Origin: Lewinellaceae bacterium
GTDB taxonomy: Bacteria > Bacteroidota > Bacteroidia > Chitinophagales > Saprospiraceae
Direction of reading: 5' to 3'
DNA length: 64,000 nucleotides
Assembly: GCA_020636025.1 (NCBI GenBank)
Contig: JACJYQ010000009.1
Span: 153,898-217,897, forward strand
Shown here piece by piece: positions 15,525-25,304 of the stretch (position 1 is its first letter; every line of letters starts with the position of its first letter). The translations under genes were made by a program, and so were the position numbers. The notes beneath the pieces are model-generated. The model did no database searches and was not told where the DNA came from. It worked only from the letters and a program-made list of their open reading frames with translations.

Positions 15525-17351
15525 CTATTCCATAATCGTGAACTGCTGCGCAGCCGAACCGTTGCAATCATGGATGTCAACGTTGGCGCGTTTGCCATAT
15601 GCTCCATCGGTATTGTACTCGATCTGCACACACTTATCGGGGTTTATCACTGATCGGATTGATTGCATCATGCCATCGTAGATCCATTTTTGCGCATTGG
15701 TGTCGTTACAACCCCACAACTGGATGTTGTTGCCGTTGTTGGTGTTGCTGCTGTTGAGGTCGATGCACAATTCCTGGTGATTACGCATTTTGATGGCAAG
15801 GCCGTCAAAATACCATTCTTCGTATTCGTTGGTTACATCCTTGGTCCATAACTGGATGTTGGAGCCCCATTCTGCGCCGGTATGCGAGTGGACAGCAAAA
15901 TTGGGAGCCAATACCGGGATGATGTGTTTGACTGTTGCCGGATTGCTCACCGTTGTAGCGCCAGCAATATTCCACTTTTGGTTATTGGAGTACAGACAAT
16001 CCCATAACTGGACATTGACATTCGCGCTTGGGTTATCACTGGCGCTTGCAGCATCAAAGCATTTTCCTGAATTAACGCCCGAGTGGATGGTCTTGAAGAT
16101 GCCGTTGTACACCCATTTTTGCGCGCTGGTGCCGTTACAATCCCAAAGTTGAATATTTGCGCCATTATTTGTATTGCTATTGTTCAGGTCCAGGCATTTG
16201 TTAGGGTGCTTGGGAAGCTGTATGGTACGACCCTCCGTGCTGAAAATCCACATCTGATTGTCATTCCCGGTGCATGTGTAGGTTTGAATGTTCGTGCCAT
16301 TATCGGTTCTGCTGGCATAGTCATCAATGCATTTATTGGTATTCAACGAAAATTTGATAGCGGGAAATGGAGGCTCGTTTGTGAATTGAAAAATCGCGTA
16401 GCCATTCTGCGGATCGTTGGTTTGTGCATTGGCAGTAACAGTCATTCCCAGGATATCCATATCCGAATTGTAATAACTTCCACCACCGCCACCACCGGCA
16501 TAATTTCTGCCGGCGCCACCGCCGGAATAACCGCCGCCACCGCCGCCACCCAGGTCTCCATATCCTCCGTGGCCACATCCATACAGAAAACTGTCACCAT
16601 ATCCTTCATGCGAGTCTGTTGATCCTACAGGTTCTCCATCAGCCCATGCATTGTTCAGGCCGCCCCCACCATAAGCATGAAACTCCCAGGTTGGGCTTTC
16701 CCCATCGGCTCCATTTGTTCCCCCTTTTTTGGGAAAGTCTCCTCCTCCATCCCTACCATTTGGACTTGTGGAGGCCGAGCGTCCTACTGAGGTAACCGAG
16801 CAACAATCGGAGTAGGCCCCGCCACCTCCACCGGCCACTAAGAGCGGAACCCAACTGTCCGTTCCTTTTTTATTCAGAAACAATCCGGTGCCAGCCCCGC
16901 CATTTGCGCCGCGTGTCCCTGCGCTTTCAACCACATCTCCTTTACTGCCAATAATGAGGCGCAGATTATCAAGTTTTTTCATCTGATTAGTACCTGATCC
17001 AATGCGATAATAAGTTTTGACAGTAGCGCCCTCCCCTCCTGCTACCAGGAGCGGGTTGACCAAACTATGATTCGCACGGGATCCACCATCTCCACCTCGG
17101 ATTTCTACGTACAAAAATGAATAACTCAGGTGTTCAGGCATAATCAAATTAATTGGTTTGCCTGTATACGTTACGATGTACTGGTTGTCATCATTGAACA
17201 TTTCCAGAGGATACCAGCCCGCTTTGGCATTGTCAACGGCCCACTTTCCATCTGCCTGCTGGGCAGCAGTCCAGAAATTGGTTTGAGCAGACAGATTAAG
17301 AGTTCCAACCATGCCAATATACATGATTAGAATAATGATATTTCGCAACAT
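15525..17351 (-). CDS. Secreted glycine-rich / double ricin-B lectin protein 1
   Basis: Protein of 608 aa from the ATG at 17351 (the frame is open further up, but this ATG gives the signal peptide MLRNIIILIMYIGMVGTLNL ... SAQ). Order: a pre-domain with a VTYTGKPINLIMP strand, then a glycine-rich region to about residue 330 (VEIRGGDGGS, GGEGATVKTYYRIGSG, LLVAGGGGGAYSDCC, GGGGGGGYSGGGAG), then two ricin-B beta-trefoils (about 335-608) with six QxW-type repeats (NQMW, AQKW, NQKW, EEW, AQKW, AQQF) and NGxNIQLWxC motifs for glycan binding. No T9SS tail. It is the only array member without its own promoter module; it starts 75 bp after the 17426 gene, with no terminator between, so the two form an operon. 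Confidence 0.9.
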   Translation of the reverse strand: MLRNIIILIMYIGMVGTLNLSAQTNFWTAAQQADGKWAVDNAKAGWYPLEMFNDDNQYIVTYTGKPINLIMPEHLSYSFLYVEIRGGDGGSRANHSLVNPLLVAGGEGATVKTYYRIGSGTNQMKKLDNLRLIIGSKGDVVESAGTRGANGGAGTGLFLNKKGTDSWVPLLVAGGGGGAYSDCCSVTSVGRSASTSPNGRDGGGDFPKKGGTNGADGESPTWEFHAYGGGGLNNAWADGEPVGSTDSHEGYGDSFLYGCGHGGYGDLGGGGGGGYSGGGAGRNYAGGGGGGSYYNSDMDILGMTVTANAQTNDPQNGYAIFQFTNEPPFPAIKFSLNTNKCIDDYASRTDNGTNIQTYTCTGNDNQMWIFSTEGRTIQLPKHPNKCLDLNNSNTNNGANIQLWDCNGTSAQKWVYNGIFKTIHSGVNSGKCFDAASASDNPSANVNVQLWDCLYSNNQKWNIAGATTVSNPATVKHIIPVLAPNFAVHSHTGAEWGSNIQLWTKDVTNEYEEWYFDGLAIKMRNHQELCIDLNSSNTNNGNNIQLWGCNDTNAQKWIYDGMMQSIRSVINPDKCVQIEYNTDGAYGKRANVDIHDCNGSAAQQFTIME

Positions 17352-17425
17352 GATTTGAATTAATTTTTGGAAACTGAATAGATAAATTTGATTTTTGGAG
17401 CAGAGAGAAGAAAATTTCAACACCC

Positions 17426-19309
17426 TTACTCCTGTATCAGGAACTGCTGCGCGGCTGATCCGTTACAATCCTGGATATCCACATTTGACCGCTTGCCGTA
17501 CGCTCCATCTGTATTGAGTTCGATTTGCATGCACTTGCCCGGATTCACCACCGAGCGGACGGATTTAGTCATCCCGTCAAAGATCCATTTCTGGGCGTTG
17601 GATCCGTTGCAAGTGTACAACTTAATATTGTTACCGTTGTCGGTGTTGCTCTGGTTGAGGTCGATGCACAAGTCCTGATGATCGCGCATCTTGATGGCCA
17701 GACCGTCGAAATACCATTGTTCGGCGGTGTTGGTATCGTCCTTGGTCCACAGCTGGATGTTGGAACCAGACTCAGCACCGGTATGGGAGTGCACCGCAAA
17801 GCTCGTAGCGATTGTCGGGATGATGTGTTTCATGTTTGACAAATTAGTCACAGAGGTGGCACCATCAATATCCCACTTTTGGCGTTTACTCGAGTACAGG
17901 CAATCCCACAATTGGAGGTTAACATTCGAGTTGATCGCTTTGTCGGCATCTTTCGCATCAAAACATTTGTCAGAATTTACCGACGAGTGGATCGTTTTAT
18001 AGAGGCCATTATATACCCAGTGTTGGGCGTCGGTACCGTTGCAATCATACAACTGGATGTTGGTCCCATTGTTTGTATTGCTTTGGTTCAGGTCCACACA
18101 TTTAAAGGGATTCACCTTCGAACGGATCGTACGATCTGATGGGTGAAAAAACCATTGTTGGTTGGAGTTGCCGGTACAGGTATAAGTCTGGATGTTGTTG
18201 CCGTTGCTCGTGCTGCTGCCGTAGTCATCAATACATTTGTTGGTGTTGTACGTGAACAAGATCGGGTTAAAAATGGCGCCTTCGACAAACTGGTATTCCA
18301 CAAAGCCATCCCCGGGGGATGTAGTTGTTCCATGCACTATTGCATAGCCAATTTTAGCATAGGTAGCATTGTAAAAGCTGCCACCGCCATCACCGTGAAC
18401 CAGTTTACTTGAATTTTCGTTTGTTTCATCTGGATACGGGACACGACCTCCCGTGTATCCTCCTCCTCCTCCGGTACGATCAGTTGAACTGTTTATAGTA
18501 CTTCCTCCACCGCCAAAACCCCAGCCGCTATTCTGGCCGCCATTTCCTCCGGTTGGGGCGCCATTATCCGGTCCTCCGGGCCAACCAGGGGAGCCACCCG
18601 ACATTGTAGTCGTGCCCGTTATCGAGTATTGGGTCATAGTTGCGCCTTCCGAAAATGCACCGCCTCCGCCTCCGGCTATCCTGTATTTTTCCATATAAGG
18701 GTTTTGATAAGCGTCTCCCCCAACACCCGTTGAGGAACTGGGAAGCGTAGCTACGATATCCCCGCCGGGTCCGCCATCGATCCCATCGACGCAACAGTTC
18801 CCAATGCTTCCCGATCCGGCTCCTGCTACTGCTAAAAGTTGCCATTTGTCATTTTGCCCCGGCCCTTTATAAGCCAAACCGGTACCGCCTCCACTACCGG
18901 CGCCTAGAGTATAGCCCCCACTTGTTGACCTTTCACCACCTTTTTCTCCTACAATAAATCGCAGGGTTGAACCAACAGGGAGCTCGCCGACGCCATTTCC
19001 TACATCAACAATAAGCACCACGGTAGTCCCTTCACCGCCGGCGAACCAGCTATGATAAGTTGAAGCGCGAAACCGCCCTCCATCGGCTCCTTCCAGCCTC
19101 AGGTACAGGTATTTCCCGTCTGCCAATTGTGGGACTTTTAAATCCAGATATGTTCTGTTCTGGTATGGTACTGTATACCGCCGTCCATCCGCTAAAAGTT
19201 GGCCGGAATCATCACTGTAGGTTTGGGCTTTTAGTGTGGGCAGAACAAGGCCAATCTGCAATAAAGCAAGGATCGCTATGGCTCTGATTTTCAATGCTGA
19301 CTTTTTCAT
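17426..19309 (-). CDS. Secreted glycine-rich / double ricin-B lectin protein 2
   Basis: Protein of 627 aa. Signal peptide MKKSALKIRAIAILALLQIG ... LKAQ. Glycine-rich ALK-like region at about residues 50-340 (RLEGADGGRF, GGEGTTVVLIVDVGNGVGEL, LRFIVGEKGGE, GAGSGGGTGLAYKG, WGFGGGGSTINS, GGGGGYTGG). A double ricin-B tail follows at about 350-627, with the conserved NKCIDDYGSSTSNGNNIQ opening and QxW repeats NQQW, AQHW, RQKW, AEQW, AQKW, AQQF. The vicinal Cys pair of the family is present as GNCC. First gene of a two-gene operon with 15525; promoter module at 19350-19412. Probably a surface or matrix lectin; the ligand is unknown. Confidence 0.9.
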   Translation of the reverse strand: MKKSALKIRAIAILALLQIGLVLPTLKAQTYSDDSGQLLADGRRYTVPYQNRTYLDLKVPQLADGKYLYLRLEGADGGRFRASTYHSWFAGGEGTTVVLIVDVGNGVGELPVGSTLRFIVGEKGGERSTSGGYTLGAGSGGGTGLAYKGPGQNDKWQLLAVAGAGSGSIGNCCVDGIDGGPGGDIVATLPSSSTGVGGDAYQNPYMEKYRIAGGGGGAFSEGATMTQYSITGTTTMSGGSPGWPGGPDNGAPTGGNGGQNSGWGFGGGGSTINSSTDRTGGGGGYTGGRVPYPDETNENSSKLVHGDGGGSFYNATYAKIGYAIVHGTTTSPGDGFVEYQFVEGAIFNPILFTYNTNKCIDDYGSSTSNGNNIQTYTCTGNSNQQWFFHPSDRTIRSKVNPFKCVDLNQSNTNNGTNIQLYDCNGTDAQHWVYNGLYKTIHSSVNSDKCFDAKDADKAINSNVNLQLWDCLYSSKRQKWDIDGATSVTNLSNMKHIIPTIATSFAVHSHTGAESGSNIQLWTKDDTNTAEQWYFDGLAIKMRDHQDLCIDLNQSNTDNGNNIKLYTCNGSNAQKWIFDGMTKSVRSVVNPGKCMQIELNTDGAYGKRSNVDIQDCNGSAAQQFLIQE

Positions 19310-19349
19310 TTTTCAAATTTATTAATCCTTTTTTCAATGACTGATGGCA

Positions 19350-19412
19350 CAAAGGTGCATGCTTGGTTCAGCTTAAAATTTGACTATTGTCTTGAATTCT
19401 TGCACTATTGTT
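19350..19412 (-). promoter_or_regulatory. Tandem operator + -7 promoter module (lectin 2/1 operon)
   Basis: Minus strand: AACAATAGTGC at 19412-19402, GACAATAGTCA at 19391-19381 (21-bp period), CACCTTTG with TTTG at 19353-19350, spacing 38. Confidence 0.85.
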
Positions 19413-19435
19413 CAGCATAGAAGTTCTGGAATGAA

Positions 19436-19474
19436 AATGCTCCGGAACAGGGTTGATTCCCGTACCGGAGCATT
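19436..19474 (-). terminator. Terminator of lectin gene 3
   Basis: AATGCTCCGGAACAGGG (from 19436) pairs with CCCGTACCGGAGCATT (to 19474); minus-strand exit TTTTCATTCC. Member of the CTCCGG terminator family of the array. Confidence 0.75.
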
Positions 19475-19503
19475 ATAAAAACACCTGTGAAATCCTTAAT
19501 TTT

Positions 19504-21285
19504 TTACTCCTGGATCAGGAACTTCTGTACATCCGATCCATTGCAATCATAAATGTCCACATTGGAACGCTTGCCATAGGCAAGATCCGTATTAAGTTCA
19601 ATTTGCATGCACTTGCCCGGATTCACCACCGAGCGGATGGTTTGAGTCATACCGTCATAGATCCATTTTTGTGCGTTGGATCCGTTGCAGGTGTACAACT
19701 GGATGTTGTTGCCGTTGTCGGTGTTGCTCTGGTTGAGTTCGATGCACAAGTCCTGATGATCCCGCATCTTGATGGCCAGGCCGTCGAAGTACCATTGTTC
19801 GGCGGTGTTGGTATCGTCCTTGGTCCACAGCTGGATGTTCGAACCCGACTCCGCGCCGGTATGGGAGTGTATCGCACTGCTGGTAGCCAGTACAGGAACG
19901 ATGTGTTTCATGTTTGACACATCACTCACAGTAGCAGCTCCATCAATATCCCACTTTTGGTTTTTATTCGCGTATTGGCAATCCCACAACTGGAGGTTAA
20001 CATTTAAGTTGACCGCCTGGCTGGCATCTTTCGCATCAAAACATTTGTCAGAATTTATCGACGAGTGGATCGTTTTATAGAGGCTATTATATACCCAGTG
20101 TTGGGCGTCAGAACCGTTGCAATCATAGAGCTGGATGTTTGTCCCATTGTTTGTATTGCTTTGGCTCAGGTCCACACATTTTAGGGGATTTAACATCGAG
20201 CGGATCGTACGATCTGATGGGTTAAAAAACCACTTTTGATTGGAATTGCCGGTACAGGAATAAGTCTGGATGTTGTTGCCGTTGCTCGTACTGCTACCGT
20301 AGTCGTCGATACACTTATTGGTGTTGTAGGTGAACTGAATGGCTTTTACTGGAAGTTCTTCCACATACTCATAAGTTGCGTAGCCGTTCTGAGACGATTT
20401 TGTAACGCCAAGTGCCGTTTTTATTCCCAGGCTTACATAGGTGGAATTCACATAACTACCACCACCGCCGCCGCTGCCACAGTCTCCGCCGCCGCCGCCA
20501 CCGGAATAGCCGCCACCGCCGCCGCCGCCGGCAAAGTCTCCGGTGTCCCCCGTCATTCCGCTACCGCCACCGCCGAATCCAAAACCGCCGCCAGTCCACT
20601 TATTAGCACCTGCGCCGCCGCCATTCCCGGTCGGCTCATTGTTTGTCATTCCCATTTTCCCTGATTCAATATCGCAATCCGAATTTAATGAACAGGAAGC
20701 ATCGGAAATGGAGCCGCCACCGCCACAGCCGCCATTGCCATTCTTTCCTCCGTTGCCATTGTCGCCATCATTGGTAATATAATGTCCATAGTAATCCAGT
20801 CCTTTAGATCCTCCTTCATCGGTGTCGCCTTGTCTGCCGTCATATTTCCTGCCAGCGCCGCCGCCGCCGCCGGCCACCATGAGCAATTTCCAATTAGAGC
20901 CCGGGGCTTTAAAAGCTATGGCGGAACCACCGCCGCCGCCACCGTTATAATGTGCACTCACGCCAGCCTTCCCTGGAATAAAACGGATGGTAGATCCTAC
21001 AGGAACCTTGTCTGAACCGATTTCTACATAACCGGTCACCATGGCGCCTCTGCCCCCACTGTGGTCGTTGTCGAAGAAGCACCAACCTCCATCACCGCCC
21101 TTGACCTCCAGGTAAATGAAGTTTTTTCCAATAGGTACAGTGATGTCTACATAATGGGGATTCGTGGCGTCATCGAATGAAATGGTCGTCTGTGCTTTGA
21201 GAAAAGTTGCCAGGCAAAGGCTACATATCAGCACGCTCCACCGTAATGAGGCTAAAAAGTTGAATTTTGAATTTCCCTTATTCAT
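19504..21285 (-). CDS. Secreted glycine-rich / double ricin-B lectin protein 3
   Basis: Protein of 593 aa. Signal peptide at about 1-32 (ending ATFLKAQ). Glycine-rich region at about 45-315 (LEVKGGDGGWCF, GGRGAMVTGYVEIGSDKVPV, YNGGGGGGSAIAFKAPG, LLMVAGGGGGAG, GFGFGGGGSGMTGD, a dense GGGGGGGYSGGGGGGD run and GSGGGGGSYVNS). Double ricin-B tail at about 320-593 opening with NKCIDDYGSSTSNGNNIQ; QxW repeats NQKW, AQHW, NQKW, AEQW, AQKW, and a degenerate last QKF. Its lectin half is close to lectin 2 at protein and DNA level. A cysteine-rich insert (SCSLNSDCDIESG) replaces the vicinal Cys pair. Own promoter module and terminator. Confidence 0.9.
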   Translation of the reverse strand: MNKGNSKFNFLASLRWSVLICSLCLATFLKAQTTISFDDATNPHYVDITVPIGKNFIYLEVKGGDGGWCFFDNDHSGGRGAMVTGYVEIGSDKVPVGSTIRFIPGKAGVSAHYNGGGGGGSAIAFKAPGSNWKLLMVAGGGGGAGRKYDGRQGDTDEGGSKGLDYYGHYITNDGDNGNGGKNGNGGCGGGGSISDASCSLNSDCDIESGKMGMTNNEPTGNGGGAGANKWTGGGFGFGGGGSGMTGDTGDFAGGGGGGGYSGGGGGGDCGSGGGGGSYVNSTYVSLGIKTALGVTKSSQNGYATYEYVEELPVKAIQFTYNTNKCIDDYGSSTSNGNNIQTYSCTGNSNQKWFFNPSDRTIRSMLNPLKCVDLSQSNTNNGTNIQLYDCNGSDAQHWVYNSLYKTIHSSINSDKCFDAKDASQAVNLNVNLQLWDCQYANKNQKWDIDGAATVSDVSNMKHIVPVLATSSAIHSHTGAESGSNIQLWTKDDTNTAEQWYFDGLAIKMRDHQDLCIELNQSNTDNGNNIQLYTCNGSNAQKWIYDGMTQTIRSVVNPGKCMQIELNTDLAYGKRSNVDIYDCNGSDVQKFLIQE

Positions 21286-21324
21286 GGTTATAATTTTTTA
21301 CGTTATTGTTGATAATTTCTACTG

Positions 21325-21387
21325 CAAAAGTGCCAGGTAAAGTCGGTTTAAACTTTTGGTATTGTTTTGAATTCTAGGATTATTGTC
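21325..21387 (-). promoter_or_regulatory. Tandem operator + -7 promoter module (lectin 3)
   Basis: Minus strand: GACAATAATCC at 21387-21377, AACAATACCAA at 21366-21356 (21-bp period; the second half-site is the weakest of the set), CACTTTTG with TTTG at 21328-21325, spacing 38. Confidence 0.75.
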
Positions 21388-21413
21388 CAAAAATGAGTTG
21401 CATTAAAAAAACA

Positions 21414-21446
21414 GCTCCGGTACTGGGTATGAATCCAGACCGGAGC
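21414..21446 (-). terminator. Terminator of lectin gene 4
   Basis: GCTCCGGTACTGG (from 21414) pairs with CCAGACCGGAGC (to 21446); minus-strand exit TGTTTTTTTAATG, a strong T-run. Confidence 0.8.
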
Positions 21447-21477
21447 ATATTTAAGTTGAGTTTTTTAGGATTCGCCG

Positions 21478-23202
21478 TTATTCCTGGATCAGGAACTGCT
21501 GTAGGACCGATCCGTTGCAATCCTGGATCTCCACATTCGACCGTTTTCCGTACGCGCCGTCGCTATTCTCCACAATCTGCATGCACTTGCCTGGATTCAC
21601 TACTGAGCGGATCGATTTATTCATTCCGTCATAGATCCATTTTTGGGCGTTTGTTCCGTTGCAGTTGTACAGTTGGATGTTGGAGCCGTTGCTGGTGTTG
21701 CTGCCGTTCAGGTCGATGCACAAATTCTGGGTATTGCGCATCTTAATAGCCAAGCCATCGAAGTACCATTGTTCGGCTGTGTTGGTATCGTCTTTGGTCC
21801 ACAGCTGGATGTTGGAGCCTGATTCGGCGCCTGTATGAGAGTGCACCGCAAAACTAGGGGCGTACACCGGAATAATGTGTTTCATGTTTGCCGGGTTGTT
21901 GACCGTTGTAGCGCCATCGATCATCCACTTTTGATTGTAGTTAGAATATTGGCAATCCCACAACTGTAGGTTTACACCGGAACTTGACACACTTCCATTG
22001 GCCGCATCAAAGCATTTGTCCGAATTTACCGATGAGTGGATTGTGTTATACAGGCCGTTGTACACCCACAGCTGATTGGCATTGCCGCTCACACAATCCC
22101 ACAGTTGGATGTTAGCACTGTTACTGGTATTTCCATCTGTCAGGTCCAAACACTTGCCGTAGTTCAATTTGGAGTGGATCGTGCGATCCGTCGGGTGAAT
22201 TATCCACGACTGCTTCTTATTGCCTGCACAAGAATTTGTCTGGATGTTGTTACCATTGTCGGTGCCACCGTTAATGTCCTCGATGCACAAATTGGTATTG
22301 TAAGCAAACTTGATTTCCTTTTCGAAGGTGTACATCGCATAGCCATCCTGAGGAGAATTGGTAGTGCCGTAAGAATTGGCATTAGCGCTGGATAAATATG
22401 TGCCATTGCTATAACTGCCTCCACCGTTATCATAAGTAGCTTCGCCGTCACTGTTATAATGGATATAGCCGCCGTAATAGCCACCACCACCGCCACCGTA
22501 GTAGGTCTTAGAATCTGCATTTCCGCTTCCGGCCTGTCTCGAAGCCCCGCTTCCAAATCCCGCACCTCCTTTCACATCACAGCCGGAACCGACAGCTACT
22601 TGTTCGGGCGATCCATTCACCATCCCGGGTTGGCCTCCACATGGATCGGTACTTCCTTTAATTAAACCACCACCCTGGTAGCCTTCATAGTTACTAAGCT
22701 GTGTTTCTTTCATATCAACAATACTTGTTCTGCCTGGGCCTCCATCAGCACCAGTTGATTTTAACAATCCTATATTTATATTATAGCAGGCTCCACCGCC
22801 ACCGGCAGCGACTGCAAGGACGACCCACTGAGAAGAACCAGGCGCTTTAAAAGCGAGGCCGGAGGCACCGCCGCCACCACTTCCATGGCTATTGCTTTCA
22901 CCGGCCTCTCCAGCTAGGAAGCGCAGGGTACTTCCTACCGGGATCTTGCCTGAGTCGGAACCAAAGGTGAGCCGCCCGGCTACAGTTGCCCCCTGGCCGC
23001 CTTTTGATTGATCGTTTTTACCGCCATCGCCTCCCCGTAGTGCAATGTACATTTCATCGTAATCGCTGGTCACAAGGACATCATATGTTCCGGAGGTGAT
23101 GACTTTCTGTGCCTGTGAAACTGTGATGTTCATTCCTAGGAAGATCATCAATAAGGGAAGGATCCAAATGTTTTTGTTGGATCTTTTGATTTGCTTTTTC
23201 AT
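21478..23202 (-). CDS. Secreted glycine-rich / double ricin-B lectin protein 4
   Basis: Protein of 574 aa, the shortest of the lectin array. Signal peptide at about 1-32 (MKKQIKRSNKNIWILPLLMI ... VSQAQ). The glycine-rich region (about 35-290) starts directly after it (YIALRGGDGGKN, GGQGATVAGRLTFGSDSGKI, LRFLAGEAGESN, GSGGGGASGLAFKAPG, FGSGASRQAG, YYGGGGGGYYGGYI). Double ricin-B tail at about 293-574 (NLCIEDINGGTDNGNNIQ; repeats KQSW, NQLW, NQKW, AEQW, AQKW, QQF). The lead-in strand before the glycine region found in lectins 1, 7, 8 and 10 is absent. Own promoter module and terminator. Confidence 0.9.
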   Translation of the reverse strand: MKKQIKRSNKNIWILPLLMIFLGMNITVSQAQKVITSGTYDVLVTSDYDEMYIALRGGDGGKNDQSKGGQGATVAGRLTFGSDSGKIPVGSTLRFLAGEAGESNSHGSGGGGASGLAFKAPGSSQWVVLAVAAGGGGACYNINIGLLKSTGADGGPGRTSIVDMKETQLSNYEGYQGGGLIKGSTDPCGGQPGMVNGSPEQVAVGSGCDVKGGAGFGSGASRQAGSGNADSKTYYGGGGGGYYGGYIHYNSDGEATYDNGGGSYSNGTYLSSANANSYGTTNSPQDGYAMYTFEKEIKFAYNTNLCIEDINGGTDNGNNIQTNSCAGNKKQSWIIHPTDRTIHSKLNYGKCLDLTDGNTSNSANIQLWDCVSGNANQLWVYNGLYNTIHSSVNSDKCFDAANGSVSSSGVNLQLWDCQYSNYNQKWMIDGATTVNNPANMKHIIPVYAPSFAVHSHTGAESGSNIQLWTKDDTNTAEQWYFDGLAIKMRNTQNLCIDLNGSNTSNGSNIQLYNCNGTNAQKWIYDGMNKSIRSVVNPGKCMQIVENSDGAYGKRSNVEIQDCNGSVLQQFLIQE

Positions 23203-23247
23203 TGTATGATTTTTTAATTTTAAATCTTGATTGTGTATTACAGATTA

Positions 23248-23310
23248 CAAAGGTATCGGACTGTTGAGCCAGAGTTTTTCACCATTGTCTTGAATACTTG
23301 GACTATTGTT
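23248..23310 (-). promoter_or_regulatory. Tandem operator + -7 promoter module (lectin 4)
   Basis: Minus strand: AACAATAGTCC at 23310-23300, GACAATGGTGA at 23289-23279 (21-bp period), TACCTTTG with TTTG at 23251-23248, spacing 38. The -7 element matches TAnnTTTG fully. Confidence 0.85.
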
Positions 23311-23336
23311 TAAAAAAGAGTCTTGGCAAAAAAATA

Positions 23337-23367
23337 CTCCGGCACGGGACTGAAACCCATACCGGAG
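23337..23367 (-). terminator. Terminator of lectin gene 5
   Basis: CTCCGGCACGGG (23337-23348) pairs with CCCATACCGGAG (23356-23367); minus-strand exit TATTTTTTTGCC. Confidence 0.8.
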
Positions 23368-23398
23368 CATTTCAAAAGAGCTATATATGATGCTTTGT

Positions 23399-25186
23399 TT
23401 ATTCCTGGATCAGGAACTGCTGCGCGGCTGATCCGTTGCAGTCATAGATATCTACATTCGACCGCTTGCCATATGCGCCATCTGTGTTGTATTCGATTTG
23501 TATGCACTTGTCGGGGTTGACCACCGAGCGGATCGTTTGAGTCATCCCGTCGTACATCCATCTCTGGGCGTTGGTGCCGTTGCAGTTATACAATTGGATG
23601 TTATTGCCGTTGTCGGTGTTGCTATTGATGAGGTCGATGCACAGGTTCTGGTTACTACGCATTTTGATTGCCAGTCCGTCAAAATACCATTGTTCGGCCG
23701 TATTGGTGTCATCTTTGGTCCACAGCTGGATGTTGGAACCCGATTCGGCGCCGGTATGTGAGTGCACTGCAACGCCGGTAGCTAATACCGGGACGATGTG
23801 TTTCATGTTAGACACATTACTTACCGTCGTGGCTCCGTCGATATTCCACTTTTGGTTGTCGTTAGAATATTGGCAATCCCACAATTGGATATTTACACCC
23901 GTACTCGGGTTATCAGTTCCGTTTGAGGCATCAAAACATTTGTCCGAGTAGACACCTGAGTGGATCGTTTTGTAGAGGCCATTGTACACCCATTTCTGAT
24001 TAGCGTTTCCAACCCCACAATCCCACAATTGGATGTTGGTGCCGTTGCTGGTATGTCCATTAGTCAGGTCAAGACATTTAGCGGTATTCGATTTGGAACG
24101 GATCGTGCGATCTTCCGTATTAAGGAACCACTTTTGTGCGTTGTTACCCAACCAGTTATGCGTCTCTATGTTTATACCGTTGCTGGTACCGTCGGTTTGA
24201 ATACACATGAGAGAATTGTAGGCGAATCGGATACTTTTGATCGGCGAAACATCCACCAATTCCAAAGAAGCATATCCACTCTGCGGGCTGGTAGTGGTGC
24301 CCTGCCCAAAAGTCAATACAAAAATGTTTTCCATGGACGTATTCAGATAACAGGTTCCTCCGGTGACAGGGTAATCTCCATCGTTTACGTCTCCACCTGT
24401 GTAACCACCGCCACCGCCGGCGAAACCTGACGCATAATTGCCATCACCACCAGCACCGAAACCCCAGCCACCTTGTGGGCCGGTATTCACACAATCCCCT
24501 CCAGTTGGCTCTCCTGCACCCGGTCCTCCCGACCACCCAGCTTTGGCATGTTGGCCGTATTTAATGGCTGAACTTCCGGCCGTGTGTTGTTCATCATCAC
24601 CAAATGCGCCGGCTCCTCCGCCCTGGTTAGGGTCAGAGATGCCGCCATTCCCATCACCTTCCTCACCCTGACTGTAAGCGGGACTTGCGCCACCTGAAAT
24701 TCTGCCTATAATCAAATCATATATAGCTCCACCGCCTCCACCGGCGACCATCAACAGTGTCCACTGTTGTGTGCCCACTTCTTTATAGGCAATACCCGTA
24801 CCTCCGCCTCCACCGGCCCCGGTACTTCCAGCAGTCTGTCGGGATTCTCCACTTCCTCCAACCATAAATCGCAGCGTAGAACCTGGCTTCAGATTATTGG
24901 AAGCAGTTCCAATTTTGAAATAAGATTTTAGAAATGCTCCTCTGCCTCCGCTGACTGTAATATCTTCAAATACATTTTTAAAACGGATACTTCCACCATC
25001 TCCACCGATGGCGGTCAACGCGATGTATTGATCGGTCGTTTGAGGAATGACATAATCATGATAGTTGCCCTCATAATTGAAGGGGACAACTTGTGCCGTG
25101 AGTTGAACGGCGGTTCTGAAAAAGAGCAAGCCCAACATGGGCGTTACTTTGGAACAGAATTGGAAGAAACTTTTGTTGTATTTCAT
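23399..25186 (-). CDS. Secreted glycine-rich / double ricin-B lectin protein 5
   Basis: Protein of 595 aa from the ATG at 25186, chosen because it starts the signal peptide (MKYNKSFFQFCSKVTPMLGL ... LTAQ) and lies 35 bp downstream of the -7 TTTG; the open frame above it overlaps the promoter. Glycine-rich region at about 50-315 (IGGDGGSI, GGRGAFLKSYFKIGTASNNL, FMVGGSGESR, GAGGGGGTGIAYKEVG, LLMVAGGGGGAI, WGFGAGGDGN, GFAGGGGGYTGG). Double ricin-B tail at about 320-595 (LMCIQTDGTSNGINIETHN, then AQKW, NQKW, NQKW, AEQW, AQRW, AQQF); the first repeat departs from the family (HNWLGNNAQKW), so one glycan site may be altered. Confidence 0.9.
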   Translation of the reverse strand: MKYNKSFFQFCSKVTPMLGLLFFRTAVQLTAQVVPFNYEGNYHDYVIPQTTDQYIALTAIGGDGGSIRFKNVFEDITVSGGRGAFLKSYFKIGTASNNLKPGSTLRFMVGGSGESRQTAGSTGAGGGGGTGIAYKEVGTQQWTLLMVAGGGGGAIYDLIIGRISGGASPAYSQGEEGDGNGGISDPNQGGGAGAFGDDEQHTAGSSAIKYGQHAKAGWSGGPGAGEPTGGDCVNTGPQGGWGFGAGGDGNYASGFAGGGGGYTGGDVNDGDYPVTGGTCYLNTSMENIFVLTFGQGTTTSPQSGYASLELVDVSPIKSIRFAYNSLMCIQTDGTSNGINIETHNWLGNNAQKWFLNTEDRTIRSKSNTAKCLDLTNGHTSNGTNIQLWDCGVGNANQKWVYNGLYKTIHSGVYSDKCFDASNGTDNPSTGVNIQLWDCQYSNDNQKWNIDGATTVSNVSNMKHIVPVLATGVAVHSHTGAESGSNIQLWTKDDTNTAEQWYFDGLAIKMRSNQNLCIDLINSNTDNGNNIQLYNCNGTNAQRWMYDGMTQTIRSVVNPDKCIQIEYNTDGAYGKRSNVDIYDCNGSAAQQFLIQE

Positions 25187-25220
25187 AATTTTAATCTTTT
25201 GCTTTGAGAAATGTTTAATA

Positions 25221-25283
25221 CAAAGGTGCAGGGGATGGTCTTCGGGTTCTTGTACCATTGTTTTGAATTCTTGGACTATTGTT
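25221..25283 (-). promoter_or_regulatory. Tandem operator + -7 promoter module (lectin 5)
   Basis: Minus strand: AACAATAGTCC at 25283-25273, AACAATGGTAC at 25262-25252 (21-bp period), CACCTTTG with TTTG at 25224-25221, spacing 38. Confidence 0.85.
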
Positions 25284-25304
25284 TAGAATAAAGCTCGAAT
25301 AAAA